Positions 8,781 to 17,106 of a stretch of DNA of 64,000 nt are shown here, piece after piece (position 1 is the first letter of the stretch; each line of letters begins with the position of its first letter). The notes beneath the pieces were generated by a model that ran no database searches, was not told where the DNA came from, and saw only the letters and a program-made list of their open reading frames with translations. The position numbers and the translations under genes were made by a program. The DNA comes from Chitinophaga sp. Ak27. GTDB taxonomy: Bacteria > Bacteroidota > Bacteroidia > Chitinophagales > Chitinophagaceae. The stretch covers positions 620,001-684,000 of the forward strand of contig NZ_JABAOB010000002.1 in assembly GCF_012726295.1 (NCBI RefSeq), given 5' to 3'.

Positions 8781-8948
8781 ATGAAAAAGAAATTATCCAA
8801 ACTGAGTGCAAAAAAAGTTGAAGCCCCTGAAGTAATTAAAGGTGGCCTGATGGCACTGGCTAGCATGGAAATGGACGGCGGTGTTACTACTCACTCTGCT
8901 ACGCAGAGAGGTGATCAGTACTTCTGCGATCACAAACAAGACAACTAA
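8781..8948 (+). CDS. RiPP precursor 5, type B
   Basis: A 55-residue peptide with leader MKKKLSKLSAKKVEAPEVI followed by KGG. Its 33-residue core is identical in protein sequence to precursor 3, while the leaders differ at six or more positions. It is the last precursor before a hairpin and the ATP-grasp gene. It starts at 8781, right after the repeated GTTAACCTGATAAATTA element. Confidence 0.87.
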   Translation: MKKKLSKLSAKKVEAPEVIKGGLMALASMEMDGGVTTHSATQRGDQYFCDHKQDN

Positions 8949-8989
8949 TCAATCATTTCTCCTTCCGCATCATGATGAAGGAAATCAAG

Positions 8990-9019
8990 GAACTGCCAGC
9001 AATAGCTGGCAGTTCTTTT
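8990..9019 (+). terminator. Hairpin between precursor genes and maturase (likely attenuator)
   Basis: A perfect 11-bp stem (GAACTGCCAGC / GCTGGCAGTTC) with loop AATA is followed by four T. It sits between the last precursor and the ATP-grasp start at 9043. A partial terminator here would let precursor transcripts exceed enzyme transcripts, a common arrangement in RiPP operons. A role in mRNA 3'-end protection is also possible. Confidence 0.7.
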
Positions 9020-9042
9020 CCCGCAAAAAATCATATCCGGTC

Positions 9043-10071
9043 ATGTCTAAAAAGATACTCATATTAAGTCAGTCCTACCTGGAAAGTACTACAGACCAGG
9101 TTTGCCAATGGATGGACTATTTGAAAATACCTTACCGGCGGTTGAATGGTGAAGACTTCTTCCGGTTTCAACAGCTTAGTGATCTGCCGGATAATACAGA
9201 AACCGCTGTGGTTTGGTACCGCAGGAAAATCGCTCACTTTCCCGCAGAGTTTAGCCTGAAGCAACCGGACATTAACAGCCAGTACACCCTGAAACGTTTT
9301 CTGGTAGATGAATTCAACGGCCTGCATTCTTTTCTGTTTCATTCCATTGACGCCCAAAAATGGCTGAACGATCCCCTGTCAGAGAAAAACCTAAATAAAC
9401 TGCAGGTATTACAATTGGCCCGCCGGTTAAACATCCCCACGCCTTTTACGGAGGTGGTCACTACCAAAACAAAAATTATGGCTTTGCTGGAACACTACCC
9501 CGCATTGATCGTAAAGCCCCTCAGCGAATGTATTTTACTGGAGGATACCGAGCGCCGGGCTTACAAAATGCTGACCAGCACCATCGATCAAAAGAGCTTG
9601 GGCGCAGTACCGGAAACATTTTTCCCCTCTCTGGTACAGGAAAGGATTGTCAAAAAATTTGAGATCAGGACCTTTTACCTGGATGGTGTATGTTATTCCA
9701 TGGCCATCTTCTCCCAAAACAACCGGAAAACAACAGATGATTTCCGGAATTATGATAATCATCGGCCCAACAGGACCGTACCTTATAAATTACCCGCTGA
9801 CCTGGAACATAAACTGGACCAGCTCATGAAAATACTGCGCTTCCGCACGGGATCCATCGACCTGATGGTGGACATGCAGGGGAACTATCATTTCCTCGAA
9901 ATCAACCCGGAAGGTCAGTTCGGCATGGTGTCCCATCCCTGCAACTATTACCTGGAAAAAAAATTCGCACGGTTACTTCATCAATCTGTTCTCCATGAAA
10001 AAGAAATACATCAGCAACCTGAAAACAAAGAAAATGCTGCCCCTGCCACTGTATTTTCTGAAGCAGAGTGA
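9043..10071 (+). CDS. gwsG: Grasp-with-spasm ATP-grasp peptide maturase
   Basis: A 342-residue ATP-grasp ligase starting MSKKILILSQSYLESTTDQV. Visible family features are the N-terminal VCQWMDYLKIPYRRLNGEDF region, the LNIPTPFTEVVTTK substrate-domain segment, IVKPLSE (ATP-binding Lys), and the metal-binding end TGSIDLMVDMQGNYHFLEIN with its ENP-type motif as EINPEGQ. Relatives activate Asp/Glu side chains with ATP and join them to Ser, Thr or Lys in the precursor core. The ATG at 9043 is preferred because the upstream in-frame sequence overlaps precursor 5 and the hairpin. Confidence 0.9.
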   Translation: MSKKILILSQSYLESTTDQVCQWMDYLKIPYRRLNGEDFFRFQQLSDLPDNTETAVVWYRRKIAHFPAEFSLKQPDINSQYTLKRFLVDEFNGLHSFLFHSIDAQKWLNDPLSEKNLNKLQVLQLARRLNIPTPFTEVVTTKTKIMALLEHYPALIVKPLSECILLEDTERRAYKMLTSTIDQKSLGAVPETFFPSLVQERIVKKFEIRTFYLDGVCYSMAIFSQNNRKTTDDFRNYDNHRPNRTVPYKLPADLEHKLDQLMKILRFRTGSIDLMVDMQGNYHFLEINPEGQFGMVSHPCNYYLEKKFARLLHQSVLHEKEIHQQPENKENAAPATVFSEAE

Positions 10072-10174
10072 ATCCGTTGCCTCCCTGCCCATCACGAAGT
10101 TTGAGAAAGCCTCGAGGGTTAACGCGGAAGGATTCGAACTGTATAATTTCTATAAACCGATCTCCAAATTCTGA
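9995..10174 (+). CDS. Small overlapping ORF between gwsG and gwsS
   Basis: A 59-residue ORF (MKKKYISNLKTKKMLPLPLY at the start, FELYNFYKPISKF at the end) begins inside the last 77 bases of gwsG in another frame and stops nine bases before gwsS. It fills the only gap in an otherwise tightly packed operon. It is basic at the N-terminus and has no GG signal or membrane segment. I do not recognise it. It could be a translation-coupling ORF, a small maturation factor, or an atypical sixth substrate. Confidence 0.6.
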   Translation: MKKKYISNLKTKKMLPLPLYFLKQSESVASLPITKFEKASRVNAEGFELYNFYKPISKF

Positions 10175-10183
10175 TTTTCTGTT

Positions 10184-11254
10184 ATGGAATATCTAAATAT
10201 ATACGCAAACTGTCAACTGGTAAAGGGCGCCAATATGTCGCTGCTCTGCGATCTGCAAATGCGCCGGTTTTATCACCTGCCGAATGATACTGCTGAAGTA
10301 TTGTTGTTCCTGCAACAATATTCCATCGACGAATGTATTGCGCATTATGGGGAAGATAACCGGGAAGCTATCACCGGTTATGTGGACTTCTTCGTCAGCC
10401 GTGAGCTGGGATTCATCGACGACCGTATCCTGCCGGAGCTTACCGCAATGGAGCTCACCTGGGACCGCTTTGCGGATATTACCAATGTTGTTATTGAATA
10501 CCAGGAAACCATCGACTATACCGGACCATTTTTCCGGGAGCTGCTGGACCAGCACCTGGAAGGGCTGGAGATCAGGTTTTATCAACCGGTGGCGCTGCCT
10601 GAACTGAAGGAATTACTGGCATTGTTCAGCGATTCCACGTTGCGGCATATCAAACTGGTACTGCACTACGAGAAAAGCCTGAATATAGCCACACTGGACG
10701 AACTGGTGAAAAAACACCAACGGGTAAAATCCCTGTTAATACATAGTTCCCCGGAGGAAAAGCTGGAGAAAATATTCTCGAATTCTGTACCAGTATACTA
10801 TTTCACCGGAGAAATCAACTCCTGCATGGCCTGCGGCGAAATACGTGCCAACCACTTTACGGTGAACACGGAACTGTTCACCGAAAGCCTGCGTTTTAAT
10901 AGCTGCCTGAATCGTAAGCTGAGCATAGATCAGCAGGGATATATCAAAAATTGCCCTTCTATGCGGGAGAATTATGGCCATGTGGCAGATACCTCCCTAC
11001 AGGCGGTGCTGGACAACAAAACGTTTAGCCGCTATAATCATATCCGCAAAGATGATATCGCTGTTTGTAAGGACTGTGAATTCCGGCATGTATGTACTGA
11101 CTGCCGGGCTTATATAGAAAATCCACAGGACATCTATTCAAAACCCCTGAAATGCGGGTACAATCCATACACCAACAACTGGGAAGAATGGACGCAACAT
11201 CCGATGAAACAAGCCGCTATCGGGTGGTATGGAATGGCAGAGATAATCAAATGA
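10184..11254 (+). CDS. gwsS: Grasp-with-spasm SPASM-domain peptide maturase
   Basis: A 356-residue protein whose C-terminal 130 residues form a Cys-rich SPASM domain: SCLNRKLSIDQQGYIKNCPS, then VCKDCEFRHVCTDCRAY and KCGYNPYTNNW. The region where a radical SAM enzyme would carry CxxxCxxC reads DITNVVIEYQETIDY and has no cysteines. It is therefore probably not a radical SAM enzyme itself. It may use its iron-sulfur clusters for structure, binding or precursor recognition. It lies directly between gwsG and the exporter, with only one base to the next start. Confidence 0.88.
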   Translation: MEYLNIYANCQLVKGANMSLLCDLQMRRFYHLPNDTAEVLLFLQQYSIDECIAHYGEDNREAITGYVDFFVSRELGFIDDRILPELTAMELTWDRFADITNVVIEYQETIDYTGPFFRELLDQHLEGLEIRFYQPVALPELKELLALFSDSTLRHIKLVLHYEKSLNIATLDELVKKHQRVKSLLIHSSPEEKLEKIFSNSVPVYYFTGEINSCMACGEIRANHFTVNTELFTESLRFNSCLNRKLSIDQQGYIKNCPSMRENYGHVADTSLQAVLDNKTFSRYNHIRKDDIAVCKDCEFRHVCTDCRAYIENPQDIYSKPLKCGYNPYTNNWEEWTQHPMKQAAIGWYGMAEIIK

Positions 11255-11255
11255 T

Positions 11256-13463
11256 ATGAAGCTGAAGAAATTTCCTTTTTACAAACAGCCTGACGGGAAG
11301 GATTGTGGTCCTACCTGTATCAAAATCATCAGCAAGCATTATGGCAGGCTGACAGATATACAGGCTATCCGTACCCTCGCGGAAACAACGCGGGAGGGCA
11401 GCTCTTTAGCGGGATTGTCTGCGGCTGCGGAAGGATTGGGGTTTAAGTCACTGGCGGTGAAAATAGATTTTTCCACGCTGGTGGAAGAGGCACCACTGCC
11501 TTGTATTTGCCACTGGGGACAACAACATTTTGTTGTCGTTTATAACATCAAAAAATCAGGTGGACGTACCCTCGTTCACGTGTCCGATCCGGCCTACGGG
11601 CTGATCACCTACACCCAGCAGGAATTCATTGATGGTTGGATGGGCAAGGGAAAAAAAGGAAATGATGAAGAAGGAATTGCCCTGCTGCTGGAAACTACGC
11701 CCGAATTTTATGAATCAGAAACTGATACACCTGCTAAGAGGAAGGATATTTCCTTCCTCTTCAGCTATTTTTTCCGGTACAAAAAACTGATTACCCAGCT
11801 CACCCTCGGCCTGCTGGCCGGTAGCGTGCTGTCACTGATCTTCCCCTTTCTCACCCAGAGTATTGTAGACATCGGCATACAGAACCATGACCTGAATTTT
11901 ATCTACCTGGTACTACTGGCACAGGTGATGTTGTTTGTGGGAAGAACCGGAATAGAAGTGATACGCAGCTGGATATTGTTACATCTGTCCAGCAGGATCA
12001 ATATCTCCATTGTATCGAATTTTTTTATTAAGCTGATGAAATTGCCCATCAGTTATTTTGATACCCGCATGACGGGGGACATCATGCAGCGTATTAATGA
12101 CCACCAGCGCATAGAACAGCTGATGACCAATTCGTCGCTGAATACGCTTTTCTCCATGGTGAACCTGGTGATCTTCAGTATTGTATTGCTGTTGTATGAT
12201 TACCGGCTTTTCCTGATCTATTTGCTGGGCGGGGTGTTGTCTATTGCATGGATTTCTTTCTTCCTCAAAAAAAGAAGAGACCTGGACTATAAACGTTTCT
12301 CCCAGGTATCGGAGGAACAAAGCAAGGTGATGGAGCTGGTGAATGGGATGCAGGAAATCAAGATATACAATGCTGAAAGACAGATGCGCTGGGGCTGGGA
12401 ATTTATGCAGGTAAAACTGTTTAAGATCCATATCAGTTCCTTGTCCCTGGAGCAATGGCAAACCGTTGGTTCCAATTTCATCAACCAGATGAAAGACATC
12501 TTTGTCAGTTTCCTGGCAGCCAAACTGGTACTCGACGGTAACCTGACACTGGGTATGATGCTGGCAGTACAGTATATCATCGGTCAGTTGAATGGCCCGC
12601 TGGTACAGCTGATGGATTTCGTAAAGCAGGTACAGGATGCTAAGATATCCCTGGAAAGGTTGAGCGAGATCCACGAAAAGGAAGACGAAGAACGCAGTGA
12701 TATACAAACGGTGATGGATATACCGGAACAGGATATTATATTGGATAATGTTTCTTTCCGTTATGTAGGCGCTGGTTCCCCTGTATTTGAAAACCTGAGC
12801 CTGCGTATTCCGCATCGTAAAACTACTGCCATTGTCGGCGCTAGCGGTAGTGGTAAAACTACATTGCTGAAGTTGCTCATGAAGTTTTATGATCCGGTGG
12901 AGGGAGAAATAAAGATTGGCCATGCGCCCCTGAAACATGTTTCGCCGCGCTACTGGCGTGATCAATGCGGTGTGGTGATGCAGGAAGGGTATGTGTTCAA
13001 TGATACCATCGCTAAAAATATAGCCGTCGGCATTGATGATATTGACCGGCCACAGTTGCGCAAAGCAGTTGAGGTGGCGTGCATCAGGGATTTTATTGAG
13101 AGCCTGCCCCTGAATTACAATTCAAAAATCGGCAACGAAGGTATCGGCATCAGCGGTGGCCAGAAACAACGCCTTTTTATTGCCCGGGCTGTCTATAAAG
13201 CGCCGGAGTACATCTTCTTCGATGAAGCTACCAGCGCGCTGGATGCCAACACGGAAAAGGCTATCATGGGCAACCTGGAACAGTTTCTCAAAGGGAAAAC
13301 AGCGGTGATTATCGCTCACCGCTTGTCAACCGTGAAAAATGCAGATAAAATCATCGTACTGGATAAAGGAAGGGTAGTAGAAGAGGGGAGTCACGACGAA
13401 CTGGTGTCACTCAAAAAAGAATATTACAGGCTAGTAAAAAATCAATTGGAACTTGGAAACTAA
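11256..13463 (+). CDS. C39 peptidase-containing ABC exporter (RiPP cluster 1)
   Basis: A 735-residue protein with three parts. The N-terminal C39 peptidase has catalytic C17 in KDCGPTC, its His in QHFVVVYN and its Asp in HVSDPA. The six-helix transmembrane domain covers about residues 165-470. The ATPase domain has GASGSGKTT (Walker A), ISGGQKQR (signature), YIFFDEATSALD (Walker B) and IAHRLS. It would remove the GG leaders of the five precursors and pump the cores across the inner membrane. It overlaps the HlyD gene by 11 bases and ends in KNQLELG, as does the second exporter in this window. Confidence 0.95.
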   Translation: MKLKKFPFYKQPDGKDCGPTCIKIISKHYGRLTDIQAIRTLAETTREGSSLAGLSAAAEGLGFKSLAVKIDFSTLVEEAPLPCICHWGQQHFVVVYNIKKSGGRTLVHVSDPAYGLITYTQQEFIDGWMGKGKKGNDEEGIALLLETTPEFYESETDTPAKRKDISFLFSYFFRYKKLITQLTLGLLAGSVLSLIFPFLTQSIVDIGIQNHDLNFIYLVLLAQVMLFVGRTGIEVIRSWILLHLSSRINISIVSNFFIKLMKLPISYFDTRMTGDIMQRINDHQRIEQLMTNSSLNTLFSMVNLVIFSIVLLLYDYRLFLIYLLGGVLSIAWISFFLKKRRDLDYKRFSQVSEEQSKVMELVNGMQEIKIYNAERQMRWGWEFMQVKLFKIHISSLSLEQWQTVGSNFINQMKDIFVSFLAAKLVLDGNLTLGMMLAVQYIIGQLNGPLVQLMDFVKQVQDAKISLERLSEIHEKEDEERSDIQTVMDIPEQDIILDNVSFRYVGAGSPVFENLSLRIPHRKTTAIVGASGSGKTTLLKLLMKFYDPVEGEIKIGHAPLKHVSPRYWRDQCGVVMQEGYVFNDTIAKNIAVGIDDIDRPQLRKAVEVACIRDFIESLPLNYNSKIGNEGIGISGGQKQRLFIARAVYKAPEYIFFDEATSALDANTEKAIMGNLEQFLKGKTAVIIAHRLSTVKNADKIIVLDKGRVVEEGSHDELVSLKKEYYRLVKNQLELGN

Positions 13464-14754
13464 AAAAGATATACTGGACACCGTGCAGCTGCATTCGGAA
13501 GGGGTGCAGGACATTCTGACGCTGCCTCCGCACTGGATGATACGCTGGGGTAACACCGTTATTATGGTAATCCTGCTGCTCATTTTACTGATGAGCTATG
13601 TGATCAAATACCCCGAGTTTGTACCTTCCAAGGTGATCATCTCTTCCAGCAATCCGCCGGAGAAGCTGGAAGCACGCACCAACAGCAAGGTGGAAGAAAT
13701 CTTTGTGGAAGACCACCAAAAGGTAACGAAGAACCAGCTCTTGCTGGTGTTGCAGTCCACCGCAGACTACCGGGACGTGATCCGCCTGCGTAATATCATG
13801 GATTCACTGGATAGTAAGGCATTGCCCCATTTCCCCTTGGTGGAAGTAGCCCGGTTTAAGCTCGGGGAGGTACAGGCTGACTATAATGCTTTTGCCAAAG
13901 CGCTCATGGATGAACAGCTATATACCCGTTTGCAGCCCTATTCTCCGGACTTCGCTGCGACAGAGAAGAGCCTCACGGAGTCACGTAGCCGCATCCGCAC
14001 CCTGCAACAGCAGAAAGAGCTGGAGCAAAAAAAGTATGAAGTCTCCAAACGGGAGTTCGACAGGTACCAGGAACTGTTTAAAGAAAAAGTGGTGTCTGCG
14101 GCGGAGATGGGCCAGGAGAAAATCAAATTCCTGCAGGCAGAACAGAATATTGAAAATCTTAATGTTACGATTTCCCAGTTGCAGGAGAGTATACTGGGTA
14201 TAGAAAAAACGAGAAGCGGTGTGGCTATCAACGCGCAAAAAGACCAGATCAACCTGAGCTCACAGACAGCCCAGCTGTTTGAGCAATTGCGGCGGTCTGT
14301 TAAATCCTGGGAGCAAAACTACCTGTTCACCTCTTCCATAGATGGCGTGGTAGGCTTTCAGCAGTTCCTGGGTAAGAACCAATTTGTAAAGTCAGGTGAT
14401 ATACTTCTTGCCGTTATGCCGGAAGATAAAAATATGCTGATTGGCCGCCTGCAGGTACCAGCCACTAACTCCGGCAAGGTGAAAGAAGGACAGAAGGTAC
14501 TGCTGAAACTGGACAACTATCCTTACCAGGAATTCGGCTCGGTACAGGGAAAGGTAAAAAGCATCGCTAATACCCCCGATAAAGATGGTAACTACTACGT
14601 GAATGTAATTCTCCCAGATGGCCTGAAAACCTCTTTTCACAAAACACTTGCCTTCGATAAAGAACTGAAAGGCAATGCAGAGATTGTTACACAAGACCTA
14701 CGGTTGATAGAACGTTTCTTTTATCAGCTACGAAAATTACTTCGGTTCGGGTGA
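13453..14754 (+). CDS. HlyD-family periplasmic adaptor
   Basis: A 433-residue membrane-fusion protein with a short cytoplasmic N-terminus, one TM helix (about residues 32-52, NTVIMVILLLILLMSYVI), a lipoyl half (EARTNSKVEEIFVEDHQKV), a coiled coil at about 170-265, and the second lipoyl/beta-barrel half ending near the C-terminus. It would link the C39 exporter to an outer-membrane TolC. No TolC is encoded here. The start used is the TTG at 13453, which overlaps the exporter's stop; a later ATG at 13537 would delete part of the cytoplasmic tail. Confidence 0.9.
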   Translation: METKKDILDTVQLHSEGVQDILTLPPHWMIRWGNTVIMVILLLILLMSYVIKYPEFVPSKVIISSSNPPEKLEARTNSKVEEIFVEDHQKVTKNQLLLVLQSTADYRDVIRLRNIMDSLDSKALPHFPLVEVARFKLGEVQADYNAFAKALMDEQLYTRLQPYSPDFAATEKSLTESRSRIRTLQQQKELEQKKYEVSKREFDRYQELFKEKVVSAAEMGQEKIKFLQAEQNIENLNVTISQLQESILGIEKTRSGVAINAQKDQINLSSQTAQLFEQLRRSVKSWEQNYLFTSSIDGVVGFQQFLGKNQFVKSGDILLAVMPEDKNMLIGRLQVPATNSGKVKEGQKVLLKLDNYPYQEFGSVQGKVKSIANTPDKDGNYYVNVILPDGLKTSFHKTLAFDKELKGNAEIVTQDLRLIERFFYQLRKLLRFG

Positions 14755-14757
14755 CCT

Positions 14758-14904
14758 TCAAACTAAAAACATGCTGGCGAAGTAAATAGCCAACGCCAAA
14801 GCTATCCGTACAGCCTCGAAAGGGATTTGTACCATCAATTCGCCTTTCAGACGGAACATTATGACCATAGTAAAAGCAGTGCTATCAACATTAGGTTCGG
14901 TACT
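14758..14904 (-). pseudogene. Fragment of an ACR3-type arsenite permease
   Basis: A minus-strand open stretch of 48 codons has no start and ends in a proper stop. It reads [19 protein letters not shown], then [16 protein letters not shown], which resembles an internal transmembrane part of ACR3 arsenite efflux proteins (the LKGE..VQ.P...VRIA..L.IYF pattern). The rest of the gene is absent on both sides. It probably marks the edge of an insertion or deletion next to the RiPP cluster. The family call is from memory of the motif. Confidence 0.5.
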
Positions 14905-14910
14905 TCATAA

Positions 14911-14940
14911 AAAGAGGGTGCCATTTGAGACACCCTCTTT
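14911..14940. terminator. Bidirectional hairpin between convergent genes
   Basis: AAAGAGGGTG and CACCCTCTTT pair over 10 bp around a 10-base loop, giving T-rich ends in both directions. It lies between the plus-strand RiPP operon and the minus-strand tyrosinase and can serve both. Confidence 0.65.
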
Positions 14941-14959
14941 ACTATTATCACCAGGAATC

Positions 14960-16633
14960 TTACCTTACCTCTAGCTTATAGGGCGGAGTATCCAATGCAA
15001 CCAATGTTCTGAACTGTTTAAAACGTTCTGTATTCTGTTTCTCTCTGCCAAAAATTTCCAGGTGAAATTTCATGCCGCTGACCTCTTCCTCCGTGTACTG
15101 GTTCAGACTAACAGCTCCTGATATTCCCAGATGCGCCTGGCAATTAGCACAACCACCAACATCCCAGCGGCTCAGCACAGACTGATAACCGACAAGATAT
15201 CTTGTATCATCCCCTTTGGTGGCATATACACCAACAATAAAGGAGCCTTTGATACCTCCTCTGCTAAGCCCTGAAATATAGAGATGCAGATCGCTTCTCT
15301 TTGAATCAACAACCTTGGCAGCTCTTGCAGCTGCAACAACGTCGTTTTCCGATAATGAGCCATCGCTGTAGGTGTAATTCAGCTGTGATTCAATATTTAT
15401 GCAATCTTCTGATGTGAAATAGGTCGTATCTGTTTTTATAAACGGTTTTAGCGCAGTTGTCATAGTTAGTGTTTCATTCTCCGTTTGCCCGTTGGCAGGG
15501 CCTTGTCCGGCACCGTCATTGAAACCATTTGAGGTACCCAGATCTGCGGGGTCTTCGATGATGTCAAAACGTTCTGTAAAACCCTGCTTTTGCTGCCATA
15601 ACCAAAACACACGATCTATATTACAGTGGTGAAAAAAGAAGATAGGATCCAGTCCTGCGGTATCATTCTCACCCATATCACCATTTGCATCCGGTAGCTG
15701 CGATAAATCATAGCCTCCATTATTTATGCCCTTAGGAAGATTAAAACCACCAACTGCCAAATGAATATCGTTGTGCGGATGCTCCAGTGCAGTGTACCCT
15801 TTACCATAATAAGCAGCAGATTGCGTATTGGAGAATATCGTATAAATAGGAGCGTCAAGACAGTCACTGAATGCCTTTGCTATACCTGCCGGTCGTGTTG
15901 TCCCGTCTCCTGGGCCACATCCGGGTATGTAGTAAGTCACATTATTAAGCCATTGTAATACATTCGCATTCAGCAAGGCAATATTGGCGTTTGGATCAAA
16001 GAAATTAGCATTATACTCGTAAGTAGTGGCTTGGGCCTGCGGCGTGCCCACAAGGCCCGACAGCGGGTATCTTACTGTTTGGTAACCTTGTGGTTTGCTA
16101 TAAACGGAGTCGTCATTGTTCACCAGGTCTGTTATTTTTTTAGGGAAGGTAAATGAGGCCAGTGGATTATCGATGGCATTATTATCATCAGGTACAATTC
16201 CCTTATCACGCAAACACTGCGGGAACGCTCCCTTAAATGTAAACTTCGGAGCTGTAAGCGCACGCGGTATACCATATGTGGTTGAATAGGAATCTGTCTC
16301 ATCCCAATAGGGTTGCATTACATCCTCACAACCAGGAGTGGTCTGCAGGGCTTTTTCCAGCTTGTATACATATACCCTGTGCCAGGTGGGGAAAAGCACA
16401 TTCTGGTGATTACAGTAGCCACCCCACCATTCCGGGTTTGTAGCGCCTTCCCCGGCAAATGGTTCTCCGTGATACCCACCTATCACGAAAAAAGAGTTAG
16501 GGTCAGTAGGTGGTAATGCTTTAATATAAGCCCATGCTGTCATCAGTTTTTCCAGATCATTATTGGTGCCTGCATCATAATCATTCTGAATTTCAATTAT
16601 AGAGCGGCGAACGCCTATGCCATTTCTTGTCAT
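14960..16633 (-). CDS. Tyrosinase-family copper protein
   Basis: A 557-residue type-3 copper protein. CuA ligands are visible at H55 (GGYHGEPF), H76 (YCNHQN) and H85 (FPTWHRVY). CuB ligands are probably H287 and H291 (HPHNDIHLAVGG) and H335 or H336 (PIFFFHHCNIDRVFWLW). Tyrosinases hydroxylate phenols and oxidise catechols to quinones, often yielding melanin. No signal peptide is evident (MTRNGIGVRRSI), so export by itself is unlikely. The small membrane-protein gene ends two bases upstream, which indicates one operon. The roughly 220 residues after CuB probably form a shielding domain. Confidence 0.9.
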   Translation of the reverse strand: MTRNGIGVRRSIIEIQNDYDAGTNNDLEKLMTAWAYIKALPPTDPNSFFVIGGYHGEPFAGEGATNPEWWGGYCNHQNVLFPTWHRVYVYKLEKALQTTPGCEDVMQPYWDETDSYSTTYGIPRALTAPKFTFKGAFPQCLRDKGIVPDDNNAIDNPLASFTFPKKITDLVNNDDSVYSKPQGYQTVRYPLSGLVGTPQAQATTYEYNANFFDPNANIALLNANVLQWLNNVTYYIPGCGPGDGTTRPAGIAKAFSDCLDAPIYTIFSNTQSAAYYGKGYTALEHPHNDIHLAVGGFNLPKGINNGGYDLSQLPDANGDMGENDTAGLDPIFFFHHCNIDRVFWLWQQKQGFTERFDIIEDPADLGTSNGFNDGAGQGPANGQTENETLTMTTALKPFIKTDTTYFTSEDCINIESQLNYTYSDGSLSENDVVAAARAAKVVDSKRSDLHLYISGLSRGGIKGSFIVGVYATKGDDTRYLVGYQSVLSRWDVGGCANCQAHLGISGAVSLNQYTEEEVSGMKFHLEIFGREKQNTERFKQFRTLVALDTPPYKLEVR

Positions 16634-16635
16634 AG

Positions 16636-17106
16636 TTAAGCAATTTTGTGTTTCTTGTGAATAAGTTTCAAGGATACATGGGGGAAATTATTCAGTAAAG
16701 ATCCTGTCAGGATCATGCCAACGCCCGCAACCAGCGACCATTGCGTGCCAGGGAAGAATGCTCGGCTGCTCATAATAAAAACCGCACCCAGCATGCTGAT
16801 AATGAAAGGCAGGTATCCTGCCACTCTTATCCGCTTATACAAAAAGAAAAGATGTATCGCCAGGAAGATCATCATTACGGGCAGCAGCCATTTCATATAA
16901 GGTAGCTTAGCCAATCCCAGGCTGCCGAACATACTCATATAAACAGCCCAGCACATAGGACATTTCGGAAAAAAAGCAATCAGGATGCTCAATATAACCG
17001 AAGGTACACTCCTGGCGGTTTTTGAGGGTATCGTCCCCGAGGATTGCTGCTCATCGGAATGCCTGGCATGGCAATTACAAGTGTTGCATTCATTTAAATT
17101 TTCCAT
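16636..17106 (-). CDS. Small membrane protein with Cys-rich N-terminus and FPKCPMC motif
   Basis: A 156-residue protein with a Cys/His-rich start (CNTCNCHARHSDE), then about four hydrophobic segments. The first contains FFPKCPMCWAVYMS, which recalls metal-handling Cys pairs of MerC-like proteins. The gene sits immediately upstream of the tyrosinase and on the same strand. A role in copper delivery or copper homeostasis for the tyrosinase is a reasonable inference, but no known family is firmly recognised. Confidence 0.6.
   Translation of the reverse strand: MENLNECNTCNCHARHSDEQQSSGTIPSKTARSVPSVILSILIAFFPKCPMCWAVYMSMFGSLGLAKLPYMKWLLPVMMIFLAIHLFFLYKRIRVAGYLPFIISMLGAVFIMSSRAFFPGTQWSLVAGVGMILTGSLLNNFPHVSLKLIHKKHKIA

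Noticed and set aside
10184..11254. Calling the SPASM protein a radical SAM enzyme
   Set aside because: There is no CxxxCxxC motif where the SAM-binding cluster should be.
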